A model generated the notes under the pieces. It worked only from the letters and a program-made list of their open reading frames with translations. It did no database searches and had not been told where the DNA came from. A stretch of DNA of 64,000 nucleotides from JAVJST01 sp040219295 (GTDB lineage: Bacteria; Pseudomonadota; Alphaproteobacteria; Rhodospirillales; Casp-alpha2), in the NCBI GenBank assembly GCA_040219295.1, contig JAVJST010000011.1:620001-684000 (forward strand), given 5' to 3'. The position numbers were made by a program, and so were the translations under genes. This document shows positions 18,959 through 27,526 of the stretch, piece by piece (the first letter of the stretch is position 1; each line of letters begins with the position of its first letter).

Positions 18959-19929
18959 GGGATGGCGGCTCCGGGGCAGGGCGCAGCAGTCGCGATTCGG
19001 GTCGGCGCCAGCCTAGCCTCGCCGCAGCGGGGAGTAAACAAGGGCAAGGTGCGCCGGGACGCGGCGCCAGAACGTCGCGCGCCGCCGATGGCCGCGCCGG
19101 CACCCTGCACGTCGTCGCGACTCCGATCGGCAATGCCCGCGACATCACGCTGCGTGCCCTCGACATGCTCGGCAGCGCGGCGTTGATTGCCTGCGAGGAC
19201 ACGCGGGTCACCGGGAAGTTGCTGGCGATGCACGGTCTCAAGACTCCGATGGTGTCGTACCACGAACACAATGCCGGGCAGGCTCGGCCACGAATATTGG
19301 AAAAGCTGAAATCGGGCTTTTCCGTGGCGCTGGTGTCGGACGCGGGCACGCCGCTGATCTCCGATCCCGGCTACAAGCTTGTCGAGGCCTGTATCGAGGA
19401 AGGCATTCACGTCACCGCATTGCCCGGACCCTCCTCTGTCCTTTGCGCCCTGGCGCTGGCGGGCCTGCCGACCGACCGCTTCATGTTCGCCGGTTTCCCG
19501 CCGTCGAAATCGTCGGCCCGGCGCCAGTCGTTCCACGATCTCGCGGTCATCCCCGCCAGCCTGGTCTTTCTCGAAAGCACGAAACGACTGGCCGCGTCAC
19601 TGGCCGACATGGCCGCAGAGTTCGGTCCGCGCCCGGCCGCGGTGATGCGCGAGATGACCAAGGTCTACGAGGAAACGCGCCGCGGCGGACTCGACGAACT
19701 CGCGGCGCACTATGCCGACGCCGGTCCGCCCAAGGGCGAGGTGGTGGTCGTCGTCGGTCCGCCGGACGCCGAAGAGGCGGAGATCGACGACGACGCGCTC
19801 GACGCCTTGCTGCGCGACGCGCTCGACGCGGGAACGCTGCGCGACGCGGTCAGGTCGGTCACCGCCGAGACCGGGTTGTCGCGATCGCGCGTCTACGACC
19901 GGGCCGTCGCACTGAAAGACGGCGGTTAG
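18913..19929 (+). CDS. rsmI: 16S rRNA (cytidine(1402)-2'-O)-methyltransferase RsmI
   Basis: A 338-residue SAM-dependent methyltransferase that 2'-O-methylates C1402 of 16S rRNA. The conserved core begins near residue 64 with GTLHVVATPIGNARDITL and continues with ACEDTRVTGKLL, SDAGTPLISDPGYKLV and TALPGPSSVLCALALAGLP. The ATG at 18913 is the only in-frame ATG, GTG or TTG start before the core. It gives an N-terminal extension of about 60 charged, Ser/Arg-rich residues that typical RsmI lacks. Whether it is translated, or a non-canonical start is used, is open. The start lies within the divergent LpoA-like gene. yraN follows 3 bases after the stop. Confidence 0.93.
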   Translation: MAKTRGESVDRSSQSRDGGSGAGRSSRDSGRRQPSLAAAGSKQGQGAPGRGARTSRAADGRAGTLHVVATPIGNARDITLRALDMLGSAALIACEDTRVTGKLLAMHGLKTPMVSYHEHNAGQARPRILEKLKSGFSVALVSDAGTPLISDPGYKLVEACIEEGIHVTALPGPSSVLCALALAGLPTDRFMFAGFPPSKSSARRQSFHDLAVIPASLVFLESTKRLAASLADMAAEFGPRPAAVMREMTKVYEETRRGGLDELAAHYADAGPPKGEVVVVVGPPDAEEAEIDDDALDALLRDALDAGTLRDAVRSVTAETGLSRSRVYDRAVALKDGG

Positions 19930-19932
19930 CCC

Positions 19933-20307
19933 GTGGCCGGCGCGGCGGACCGACGACGGGCATCGGAAGCCGGCGGCCGGCGGGCCGAGACGGCGGCGCT
20001 CCTTGCCCTGCGGCTCAAGGGCTACCGCCTCGTCGACCGGCGCTTTCGCTGCCCGCAGGGCGAAATCGACCTGATTGTCCGGCGCGGCCGTGTCCTGGCC
20101 TTCGTCGAGGTCAAGGCGCGTCCGACACTGGATGAGGCGGCGCACGCCATCGACCGGCGCCAGCAGGACAGAATCGCCGCCGCCGCCGGCGTGTTCCTGC
20201 AGCGCCAGCCGGCCGTCGCGACGCTCGATTGCCGCTTCGATGCCGTCCTGGTCGCGCCCGGACGCTGGCCCCGGCACCTGCCCGCGGCGTGGGAAGCGAC
20301 GGCCTGA
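19933..20307 (+). CDS. YraN family protein (UPF0102)
   Basis: A 124-residue protein with the predicted endonuclease-like fold of the YraN/UPF0102 family. The diagnostic core is GEIDLIVRRGRVLAFVEVKAR, the E/D-x(n)-E-x-K arrangement of restriction-endonuclease-like folds, preceded by a helix LLALRLKGYRLVDRRFRC. Its function in vivo is not established. It starts at a GTG three bases after rsmI, as in the E. coli yraLMNOP cluster. Confidence 0.9.
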   Translation: MAGAADRRRASEAGGRRAETAALLALRLKGYRLVDRRFRCPQGEIDLIVRRGRVLAFVEVKARPTLDEAAHAIDRRQQDRIAAAAGVFLQRQPAVATLDCRFDAVLVAPGRWPRHLPAAWEATA

Positions 20308-20459
20308 ACAGCCGGCTCAGATCGCCGGGTGTTCCGTCTACCGTTGTATGCTATCAGACAAACAGGCGTCGGCGGTCGGGCCGTGTCGAGAAATCGCCAC
20401 ATTTCGACGGCACGGTCCCGCAATCGGCCCGACGGTCCGCAATCGCAAGGAGCACGACC

Positions 20460-21080
20460 ATGCCCAGCCCTTCTGTCCGCAACCGATCCCCGAAGCGCGT
20501 CGCCGCCCTGATGGCCCTTGCCTTGCTGACACCGGTCCTTGGCGGCTGTGCCGGCGCAGCCATCGGCGCCGGCGCCACGGTCGGTCTCGCCGCCTTCCAG
20601 GAGCGCGGCCTCGAGGGCGTCGCGCGGGATACCGCGCTTTCCGCCCAGATCATCTCCAAGTACGTCGAGCACGACACCACCCTGGCGACCCAGGTCGGCG
20701 TCGAGGTCTGGGAGGCCCGCGCGCTGCTGACCGGCCTGGTCAAGACCGAGGACGAACGCGCCGAGGCCGTGCGCCTCGCCTGGGCGGTGGCCGGAATCAA
20801 GGACGTCATAAACGAGATCGGCATCAAGAGCGCCGAGGGAATCGAGGACTTCGCCTACGACACCTGGATCACCACCCAGCTCGAAAGCCGCCTGACGTTC
20901 GACCAGGACGTTTGGGCCATCAACTTCAACGTCGAAACGGTCAACGGCGTTGTCTACCTGATCGGCATCGCGCAGAGCCAGGCAGAACTCGACCGGGTGA
21001 TCGCCCACGCGCGTGACATCAAGCGGGTTCGCCGGGTGATCAGCCACGTCCGGATCAAGGATCCGGCCGCCGCTTCGTAA
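20460..21080 (+). CDS. BON domain lipoprotein, DolP/YraP-like
   Basis: A 206-residue outer-membrane lipoprotein. The signal peptide (basic N-terminus, VAALMALALLTPVL) ends in lipobox LGGC with C30. Two BON domains follow, about residues 55-120 (TALSAQIISKYVEHD...VEVWEARALLTGLVK) and 130-200 (ITTQLESRLTFDQ...VNGVVYLIGIAQSQAEL), which bind phospholipid surfaces. E. coli DolP supports outer-membrane integrity and sits in the same gene cluster. AAGGAG about 6 bases before the ATG supports the start. Confidence 0.9.
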   Translation: MPSPSVRNRSPKRVAALMALALLTPVLGGCAGAAIGAGATVGLAAFQERGLEGVARDTALSAQIISKYVEHDTTLATQVGVEVWEARALLTGLVKTEDERAEAVRLAWAVAGIKDVINEIGIKSAEGIEDFAYDTWITTQLESRLTFDQDVWAINFNVETVNGVVYLIGIAQSQAELDRVIAHARDIKRVRRVISHVRIKDPAAAS

Positions 21081-21082
21081 CC

Positions 21083-21958
21083 ATGGGCGACCGAATCGAC
21101 GATACCGGCGACACGCCCCGCTCGCCGAGTCTCGCGGAAGTTCGCCGCCGCCTGCGGACCATGGGCACCGATCCCGGCGATATCAGCGATCTGGCGACGG
21201 CGGCCATCGACCTGGGCGCACTCAACCGGCCCGGACTGCGGATCGATGCCTATTACCGCCATCTCGACACGCTTGTCGCCGACGTGCGCGCCTACGCCGG
21301 CGATCCGCGCGAGGCGGACGTCGCCGGGGCCCTCGACGCCCTGGTCCAGGTCATCGCCCGGCGATATGGCTACGGTGGCGGCGAGGATGTCTTCGAGGAT
21401 ATCGACGCCGCCAACCTGACGCGCGTCATCGACAACCGCGACGGCCTGCCGGTCGCCGTCGGTATTCTTTATATACACGTCGCCAGGGCCGTCGGCTGGC
21501 ATGCCGCCGGGGTCGACTTCCCGGGCCGCTTCCTCGTCCGGCTCGAGGTCGAGGGTGAGCGCCGCCTGTTCGACCCGTACGACGACGGCCGGTCGCTGGA
21601 ACCGCACGATCTCCGAGAGCTGTTGAAGTCCGGCGCCGGGCTGGATGCCGAGCTTGAGCCGCATCACTACCGCGAAGCCAGCAACCGCCAGGTGCTTGTG
21701 CGGCTGCAGAACAACATCAAGGTCCGCCTGCTCAAGCGCGACGCGTTCGACGATGCCTTGCAGACGATCAAGGACACGTTGCTGATCGCGCCCGAGAACG
21801 CGTCGCTATGGCGCGAGGCGGGCATGATCCACAACCGGCTCGATCAGGTGAAGGACGCCATCATGGCGCTCGAGGAGTTTATCCGGCTCGACACCGGGTC
21901 GGAGAGCCGTTACAGCACGTCGGTGCTGCTGCAGCAGCTTCGCGCCAAGCTGAACTGA
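21083..21958 (+). CDS. SirB1 family protein: transglutaminase-like fold plus TPR tail
   Basis: A 291-residue soluble protein. Residues about 60-190 form a transglutaminase-like core with DGLPVAVGILYIHVARAVGWHAAGVDFPGRFLVRL, the SirB1 hallmark. The thiol expected of active transglutaminases is absent there, so it is likely non-catalytic. Residues 195-290 are two or three TPR-like helix pairs (RDAFDDALQTIKDTLLIAPENASLWREAGMI). Its function is unknown; SirB1 genes often sit near hemK/prfA, but here it lies 2 bases after the BON lipoprotein and before gshB. Confidence 0.85.
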   Translation: MGDRIDDTGDTPRSPSLAEVRRRLRTMGTDPGDISDLATAAIDLGALNRPGLRIDAYYRHLDTLVADVRAYAGDPREADVAGALDALVQVIARRYGYGGGEDVFEDIDAANLTRVIDNRDGLPVAVGILYIHVARAVGWHAAGVDFPGRFLVRLEVEGERRLFDPYDDGRSLEPHDLRELLKSGAGLDAELEPHHYREASNRQVLVRLQNNIKVRLLKRDAFDDALQTIKDTLLIAPENASLWREAGMIHNRLDQVKDAIMALEEFIRLDTGSESRYSTSVLLQQLRAKLN

Positions 21959-21974
21959 CCGGAGACACACCGCG

Positions 21975-22916
21975 ATGCCGCTCAAGGTCGCCATCCAGAT
22001 GGACCCGATCGCCGATATCGACATCGATGGCGACAGCACGTTCGTGCTCGCACTCGAGGCGCAGAAACGCGGGCACAGCCTGTGGCATTACCCGGCACCG
22101 GCGCTGGCGCTGCAAGGCAACCGCGCAGTGGCCACCGCCGAACCGCTCGAGGTGCGGCGCGAGAAGGGCAATCACCACACCCTCGGCGCACCCGAGACCA
22201 TCGACCTCGCAGACATGGACGTGGTGCTGATGCGCCAGGACCCACCGTTCGACATGAGCTACATCACGGCGACCCACATTCTCGAACACGTGCACCCCAG
22301 TACCCTCGTGGTCAACGACCCGGCCGAAGTTCGCAACGCACCCGAAAAACTGTTCGTCACCCACTTTCCGGACCTCATGCCGCCGACCCTGATCACGGCG
22401 GATGCCAGGCGCATTCGCGAGTTCCGCGACGAACACAAGGACATCATCGTCAAGCCGCTCTACGGCAACGGCGGCGCCGGCGTCTTCCACCTGAAACCCG
22501 GCGACGAGAACCTCAACGCGCTCCTGGAAACGTTCGCCCAGATGTTCCGCGAACCGGTTATCGTGCAGAAGTACCTGCCGGAGATCCGCCAGGGCGACAA
22601 GCGCATCATCCTCGTCGACGGCGAGGCCAAGGGCGTCATCAACCGCATCCCGGCGGAGGGCGAGGCGCGTTCCAACATGCATGTCGGCGGCACGCCGCTG
22701 AAGTCCGAACTCTCGGACCGCGACCGCGAGATCTGTGAACGGCTCGGCCCGGAGCTCAGGCGCCGCGGCATGATCTTCGTCGGGATCGACGTCATCGGCC
22801 AATGGCTGACCGAGATCAACGTCACCAGCCCGACCGGCCTGCAGGAGATTGCGCGGTTCGACGGCACGCACCTGGAGGCCGACATCTGGGATGCGATCGA
22901 GGCGAAGGTTGCCTGA
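21975..22916 (+). CDS. gshB: Glutathione synthase
   Basis: A 313-residue ATP-grasp ligase that joins gamma-glutamylcysteine and glycine. The N-terminal MDPI segment and VVLMRQDPPFDMSYITATHIL match bacterial GshB. The ATP-grasp elements are IIVKPLYGNGGAGVF and VQKYLPEIRQGDKRIILVDGE, and the metal-site region is GIDVIGQWLTEINVTSPTGLQEI. GGAGA lies upstream of the ATG. The next gene, a glutathione-linked GFA-type protein, overlaps its end. Confidence 0.97.
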   Translation: MPLKVAIQMDPIADIDIDGDSTFVLALEAQKRGHSLWHYPAPALALQGNRAVATAEPLEVRREKGNHHTLGAPETIDLADMDVVLMRQDPPFDMSYITATHILEHVHPSTLVVNDPAEVRNAPEKLFVTHFPDLMPPTLITADARRIREFRDEHKDIIVKPLYGNGGAGVFHLKPGDENLNALLETFAQMFREPVIVQKYLPEIRQGDKRIILVDGEAKGVINRIPAEGEARSNMHVGGTPLKSELSDRDREICERLGPELRRRGMIFVGIDVIGQWLTEINVTSPTGLQEIARFDGTHLEADIWDAIEAKVA

Positions 22917-23373
22917 GTCGCGATCCGGCGGCTGCCTCTGCGGGGCGGTGCGGTTCGACGCGGTCGGCGCGCCGCAGGATGTCATCAACTGTCACTGCGA
23001 GACGTGCCGCCGCCATACAGGTGCGCCGATGGCGACGCTTGCAGTCTACGGCGTCGACCAGGTCACGTTCAGCGGCGAGCCGCGCAAGATTTACGGTTCC
23101 TCGCCAAGCCGGGGACGGGCGTTCTGCGGAACCTGCGGGACGTCGCTGACCTGGGAAACCGAGCTCGGCTCGCGCGGCAGGATCTGCGCCCTGCACATCA
23201 GCTCCTTCGACGATCCCGCGAGCCTGCCGCCCAATGCCCACTCGTTTTATGGCGAACGCATCTCCTGGTTTGATGTCGTCGACAACCTGCCGCGCCACGA
23301 TACCTTCATTCGGGGTTCGGAACCGGTCCGCCATGGGCCGGCCGGAGGGACAACAGCCGGCAATCGTGAATAA
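22909..23373 (+). CDS. GFA family protein (Gfa/CENP-V zinc fold)
   Basis: A 154-residue zinc protein of the glutathione-dependent formaldehyde-activating enzyme family. The metal-binding cysteines are in GGCLCGAVRFD, CHCETCRRHTGAP and FCGTCGTSLTW. Formaldehyde-glutathione activity is disputed for the family and unproven here. The start is uncertain: TTG at 22909, overlapping the gshB stop, gives a typical N-terminus; ATG at 22891 would add six residues. Its position after gshB suggests a glutathione link. Confidence 0.82.
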   Translation: MPESRSGGCLCGAVRFDAVGAPQDVINCHCETCRRHTGAPMATLAVYGVDQVTFSGEPRKIYGSSPSRGRAFCGTCGTSLTWETELGSRGRICALHISSFDDPASLPPNAHSFYGERISWFDVVDNLPRHDTFIRGSEPVRHGPAGGTTAGNRE

Positions 23374-23376
23374 TCC

Positions 23377-23406
23377 TTGATGTTCTAGTTTTGTTCGCGC
23401 TAGGCT
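23377..23406 (+). promoter_or_regulatory. Possible yifB promoter
   Basis: TTGATG (23377-23382), an 18-base spacer and TAGGCT (23401-23406) sit about 42 bases upstream of the yifB ATG in a locally AT-rich stretch. This is a moderate match only. Confidence 0.3.
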
Positions 23407-23447
23407 CAGACTCCTTTTCGAAGTCCTGATGGGAGCGCGGGCACGCC

Positions 23448-25034
23448 ATGGTTGCGCGAATTTCAACAGTCGCCTTCGCCGGGGTCGAGGTCCTCGACGT
23501 CGACGTCCAGGTGCAGATCGCCTCCGGTCTGCCGGCGTTCTCCGTCGTCGGGCTGGCCGACAAGGCGGTTTCCGAGGCGCGCGAGCGGGTCCGCTCGGCG
23601 CTTCACGCGCTCGGTCTGGCGATGCCGCCGAAGCGGATTACCGTCAATCTGGCGCCGGCCGATCTGGCCAAGGAAGGCAGCCACTACGACCTGCCGATCG
23701 CGCTCGGGCTACTGGTCGCCATGGAGGTGATCCCGGCGGATGACGCCGCCGGCTTCGTCGCGCTCGGTGAACTGGCGCTCGACGGCCGGATCGCCCCTGT
23801 GGCCGGTGTGCTGCCGTCGGCAATCCACGCGGCGGCCAAGGGCATGGGGCTAATCTGTCCCGGCCCGCAAGGCGCGGAGGCCGGTTGGGCCGGTGAAATT
23901 GAGGTACTGGCGCCGGACGGCCTGTTGGCCCTGATCAACCATTTCAAGGGAACCCAGGTACTGAGCCCTCCGCCGGAAGGCGCCGCGCCGCCGCCACCGG
24001 TCTATGCCGATCTCTCCGACATCAAGGGCCAGGAAAGCGCCAAGCGCGCCGTCGAAGTCGCCGCCGCCGGCGGTCACAACTTGCTGATGACCGGACCGCC
24101 CGGCGCCGGCAAGTCGATGCTGGCGCAGCGTCTGCCGGGGCTGTTGCCGCCGATGACCGCCGACGAGGTTCTCGAGGTCTCGATGATCCACAGCCTCGCC
24201 GGTACCCTGCCGGAGGGCGGGCTTATGGCGCACCGACCGTTCCGCGATCCGCATCATTCCGCGTCCATGCCGGCGCTCGTCGGTGGCGGCAACCGCACGC
24301 GGCCCGGCGAGGTCTCGCTGGCGCACCTCGGCGTGCTGTTCCTCGACGAGTTGCCCGAGTTTCAGCGCGGGGCGCTCGAGGCCCTGCGCCAGCCGCTCGA
24401 GACCGGCTCGATCACGGTCAGCCGGGTCAACAATCGGGTGCGTTATCCGGCGCGGTTTCAGCTGGTTGCAGCGATGAATCCGTGCCGCTGCGGCTATCTA
24501 GACGATGCTGCGCAGGCCTGCACCAAGGCGCCGCGCTGCGGTCGGGACTACCAGGCGCGGATCTCGGGCCCGCTCTACGACCGCATCGATATCGCAGTCG
24601 ACGTGCCCGCGGTTGGCCCGGCCGATCTGGCACTGCCGCCGCCACGCGAAACTTCGGAAACCGTGGCGCGGCGGGTTGCCGAGGCACGGGACATCCAGCG
24701 CCAGCGGCTGCGCGAGATTGCGCCCGGGACATCGCCGAATATTCCGCCGCTGCGCTGCAACGCCGAGGCCGACGGCGCAATCCTCGAGCGGATCGCGGAA
24801 CCGGACACGGCGGGCAAGCAACTGCTGAGCGAAGCGGCCGATCGCATGCGCCTCTCGGCGCGCGGCTACCATCGTGTGTTGCGGGTGGCCCGGACGCTCG
24901 CAGACCTTGAGGGCGGCGGCGGGATCAGGCGACTGCACGTCGCCGAGGCGCTGGCCTACCGCCGGGTCACGCACGGCGCCGCGGAATCCGGCTCAGACCG
25001 TGGCCGCGTCGTGCGCTACCGGGCCAGCGCCTGA
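23448..25034 (+). CDS. YifB family Mg chelatase-like AAA ATPase (ComM-like)
   Basis: A 528-residue AAA ATPase. The N-terminal domain is the LonC/ChlI-type fold (FSVVGLADKAVSEARERVRSAL). The AAA core has Walker A GPPGAGKS at about 214-221, Walker B LFLDELPEF near 298, and FRDPHHSASMPALVGGG. A zinc-like CRCGYLDDAAQACTKAPRCGRDY and a C-terminal Mg-chelatase domain follow. The ComM homologue is a branch-migration helicase in natural transformation; the role in alphaproteobacteria is inferred. The gene has its own likely promoter. Confidence 0.93.
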   Translation: MVARISTVAFAGVEVLDVDVQVQIASGLPAFSVVGLADKAVSEARERVRSALHALGLAMPPKRITVNLAPADLAKEGSHYDLPIALGLLVAMEVIPADDAAGFVALGELALDGRIAPVAGVLPSAIHAAAKGMGLICPGPQGAEAGWAGEIEVLAPDGLLALINHFKGTQVLSPPPEGAAPPPPVYADLSDIKGQESAKRAVEVAAAGGHNLLMTGPPGAGKSMLAQRLPGLLPPMTADEVLEVSMIHSLAGTLPEGGLMAHRPFRDPHHSASMPALVGGGNRTRPGEVSLAHLGVLFLDELPEFQRGALEALRQPLETGSITVSRVNNRVRYPARFQLVAAMNPCRCGYLDDAAQACTKAPRCGRDYQARISGPLYDRIDIAVDVPAVGPADLALPPPRETSETVARRVAEARDIQRQRLREIAPGTSPNIPPLRCNAEADGAILERIAEPDTAGKQLLSEAADRMRLSARGYHRVLRVARTLADLEGGGGIRRLHVAEALAYRRVTHGAAESGSDRGRVVRYRASA

Positions 25035-25202
25035 CCCGCCAACCGCCGGCCCGGTAGCGGACGACGCATCAGGTGACGTCCGAGTTCCGAAGTCTGCGAG
25101 GGGCTGAGTATCCGGAAGACGGCGCCTTCCAAAAGAAGGCCGGCTGGAGCGTCCGCGTATGGGAGGACTGACGGACGCCCCAGCACGGCAGGGGAGAGAA
25201 CG
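25035..25202. other. Intergenic region with two hairpins downstream of yifB
   Basis: This region lies between convergent yifB and the small minus-strand gene. Two stem-loops are visible: GCCTTC-CAAAA-GAAGGC at 25124-25140, and GCGTCCG (25149-25155) with CGGACGC (25172-25178). Neither is followed by a long T run, although the first has TTTT in its loop on the minus strand. They may end transcription from either side. Confidence 0.4.
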
Positions 25203-25418
25203 TTAGAAACGGATGCCTGTCGCTTCGCTCGCCTGAGCGAACAACTGGTGTGCGCGGGCGGGACTGATGCGCTGCCCGGCTCTGATCTCTCTTAGGGTGC
25301 GGCGCACAAAATCCAGCGTCCAAACAACCCGATCCGAGAGGGTCGGTGCGTCTGCGAGAGCGTGCGAGGCTGTGCCGGCGGCACCAAATTCAATACGGTT
25401 GTCGATCGTCATGGCCAT
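25203..25418 (-). CDS. Small hypothetical protein (71 aa)
   Basis: The protein starts MAMTIDNRIEFGAAG and has a helical, Arg-rich centre (DRVVWTLDFVRRTLREIRAGQRI). It resembles short DUF1127-like basic proteins in size and layout, but no domain is recognised. GGAG about 12 bases before the ATG supports translation. It lies 26 bases after another small gene on the same strand, so the two probably form a unit transcribed divergently from the LysR gene. Confidence 0.5.
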   Translation of the reverse strand: MAMTIDNRIEFGAAGTASHALADAPTLSDRVVWTLDFVRRTLREIRAGQRISPARAHQLFAQASEATGIRF

Positions 25419-25444
25419 TGTTCGTTACTCCGGCTCTCGTGTTA

Positions 25445-25648
25445 TTAGACGTGCCCGCAAACCAGGTTAGCGTCGGCGTGATCATTCGTGCTCGCCGCTT
25501 TCCTGTTTGAAAACAATAACTTGATTGTGCCATATGCTGAAACCGCACTGGCTCGGACTGCCTCAGCCTGAAGCTGGCGCCCAAGGCGCACGTAACGCTC
25601 GATGTCGCGCGGCGACAGAGGTTCAATGTCCGTTCGGTCGGTCATCAT
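25445..25648 (-). CDS. Small hypothetical protein (67 aa)
   Basis: The N-terminus MMTDRTDIEPLSPRDIERYVRLG leads into a helix QLQAEAVRASAVSAY, like short alphaproteobacterial proteins that carry a [RL]xAEAxR helix. A very strong GAAGGAG seven bases before the ATG at 25648 argues that it is translated. The function is unknown. It is the first gene of a two-gene minus-strand unit divergent from the LysR regulator, so it may be that regulator's target. Confidence 0.55.
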   Translation of the reverse strand: MMTDRTDIEPLSPRDIERYVRLGRQLQAEAVRASAVSAYGTIKLLFSNRKAASTNDHADANLVCGHV

Positions 25649-25800
25649 GGTTGGCTCCTTCGGCTTTAATTGTGCGATGCAATATTTTGTTGCGCCGCAG
25701 CATCATTGACTTCAACATAGTCTCGGAACCGCTGAATGATTACCCCAATAATGTGCATAACGCCTTTGCGTTCTGGTCATAGATAGAAAGAGTCTAAGAA

Positions 25801-26715
25801 GTGGAAATCGCCAGCCAAATGATTGTTTTTGCTAAGGTTGTGGACGCCGGAGGGTTCTCGGCAGCGGCACGCGAGATGTCCCTGTCGCCGTCAGCGGTCA
25901 GCAAGCAGATTCACAGCCTGGAGGATCGCCTTGGTGTCAGGCTGCTGAACCGGTCGACCCGAAAGATCTCTCTGACCGAGGAAGGACGGGCGTTCTACGA
26001 GCGCTCACGCGAGATCGCAAGCGACGTCGACGAGGCCGAGGCGCTGGTCACGTCGATGGGCATGTGGCCGCAGGGCACGCTCCGCGTGGCTTCCACCGTG
26101 GCCTTCGGCAAGCGCCAGCTTCTACCCCTGCTGCCGGCGTTCCTCGACCAGTACAAGGACGTTCGCTGCGTGTTCGAGCTTTCGGACCGGCCCGTCGATC
26201 TGGTTAGTGGCGACGTCGACGTTGCGATCCGTTTTACCGAACAGATCAGCGATGACGGGGTGATCGCCCGCAAGCTGGCGCACAACACGCGAATCTACTG
26301 TGCCGCGCCGTGCTATCTCGCGCGCCATCCGGAACCCAAGGCGCCGGCCGAACTAACCGAGCACAACTGCCTCGGGCTGACGACGGTGTCGCGCTGGAAC
26401 AACTGGACCTTCGGCAGCGGCGAGACGACACAGAAATACAGGGTCAGCGGCAATTTCGTCGCCAATAGCGCCGACGGCATCTACCACGCCGCGCTCGCCG
26501 GCATCGGCATTGCGCGACTGTCGACTTACCTGGTCAACGACGACATTCGCGCCGGGCGACTGATCCGGATTCTGCCGGAATACGCCGACCACGGGTCCGA
26601 CCTGTTCGCGATCTATCTCGAACGCCGGCACCTGTCGCCCAAGACCAGAGCCTTCATCGACATGCTGAGCGAGCACTTCGGCGACGTCCCGCCGTGGGAG
26701 CGGACGGACGGCTGA
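25801..26715 (+). CDS. LysR family transcriptional regulator
   Basis: A 304-residue regulator. Residues 1-60 form the winged helix-turn-helix (FAKVVDAGGFSAAAREMSLSPSAVSKQIHSLEDRLGVRLLNRSTRKISLTEEG, shown here in part by FSAAAREM and LGVRLLNRSTR). The effector-binding domain covers about 88-295. The start is GTG at 25801 with AAAGAG upstream; an ATG six codons later is possible. It belongs to the subgroup that acts on divergent neighbours, which here are two tiny genes. The effector is unknown. Confidence 0.9.
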   Translation: MEIASQMIVFAKVVDAGGFSAAAREMSLSPSAVSKQIHSLEDRLGVRLLNRSTRKISLTEEGRAFYERSREIASDVDEAEALVTSMGMWPQGTLRVASTVAFGKRQLLPLLPAFLDQYKDVRCVFELSDRPVDLVSGDVDVAIRFTEQISDDGVIARKLAHNTRIYCAAPCYLARHPEPKAPAELTEHNCLGLTTVSRWNNWTFGSGETTQKYRVSGNFVANSADGIYHAALAGIGIARLSTYLVNDDIRAGRLIRILPEYADHGSDLFAIYLERRHLSPKTRAFIDMLSEHFGDVPPWERTDG

Positions 26716-26725
26716 TCTTCGGAAC

Positions 26726-27115
26726 CTAGCGGTTGCGCCGGCCGGGCCGGCGCGCCAGTGAGAACTCGAAGCCCATGCCGGCTCCGCTGTCATTCTGCGG
26801 TAGGATCGGCGGAGCCTTCGCGAACGGTGTCCCGGTCGGTCGCGCCACGGGTTCGGCATGCGAAGCGGCGGGTGCCGGTTTCCGGTCGATCATCGGCAGG
26901 TGATGGACCGGCGCGTCCGCTTCGGCATCGGAAACCGCCATGGACTCGCCGGGTTCTTCGGGCCCGGACTCGCCGGGTGGCTCGGTGCCGATCGTTTCGC
27001 GGCGCGACTGGCGAATCGCCGCCAACAGGACGTCTTCGGGGCTAAGACCGCCGTCGTCGAGATCGCCCTTCGAATCGGTATCGAACGTGTCGTTGCCGTC
27101 CGGTGGTTTGGCCAT
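26726..27115 (-). CDS. Hypothetical low-complexity protein
   Basis: A 129-residue acidic, Pro/Glu-rich protein beginning MAKPPDGNDTFDTDSKGDLDDGG and ending in a basic tail. One short helix (SPEDVLLAAIRQSRRE) is the only ordered-looking part. No family is recognised. A GGGGAAGA precedes the ATG and it follows the HIT gene by 22 bases, so it is likely the last gene of the his unit. Downstream is a convergent LysR gene. Confidence 0.5.
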   Translation of the reverse strand: MAKPPDGNDTFDTDSKGDLDDGGLSPEDVLLAAIRQSRRETIGTEPPGESGPEEPGESMAVSDAEADAPVHHLPMIDRKPAPAASHAEPVARPTGTPFAKAPPILPQNDSGAGMGFEFSLARRPGRRNR

Positions 27116-27137
27116 CGCGTCTTCCCCGGCCCGGCGA

Positions 27138-27500
27138 TCAGGGCCGCGACAGCAGCGGGCCGAGCGGACCGCCGCCGCAGATGTGGTAATGGAGGTGCGG
27201 AACCTCCTGACCGCTGTCGGGCCCGGTATTGACCAGCAGCCGGTAGCCTCCCTCTTCGAGCCCGAGCTGTTTGACCGATTCGAGGATGGCCTCGTTTAGC
27301 GCGACCTGTTCCGCCGCCGTTGCCTTCGCCGCGAAATCCGAGAAGTCCTCGTACGGACCCTTCGGAATGACCATCACGTGGACAGGCCGTTGCGGGGCGA
27401 TATCATGGAACGCTAGGGCGTGGTCGTTCTCGTACACCGTGTTGTTGGGAATCTCGCCTCGGAGAATTTTGGCGAAAATGTTGTCGTTGTCGTAGGCCAT
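27138..27500 (-). CDS. HIT family protein (HinT-like)
   Basis: A 120-residue histidine-triad nucleotide hydrolase/transferase. The triad HLHYHI lies at 102-107 and the N-terminal NIFAKILRGEIPNNTVYEND is typical of HinT, which hydrolyses purine phosphoramidates. The start ATG at 27500 has GGAGACGG upstream; longer reading frames extend into hisE. It follows hisE by 26 bases, a frequent alphaproteobacterial neighbour. Confidence 0.93.
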   Translation of the reverse strand: MAYDNDNIFAKILRGEIPNNTVYENDHALAFHDIAPQRPVHVMVIPKGPYEDFSDFAAKATAAEQVALNEAILESVKQLGLEEGGYRLLVNTGPDSGQEVPHLHYHICGGGPLGPLLSRP

Positions 27501-27526
27501 CACCGTCTCCGTCTGTCGTGCGCGCG

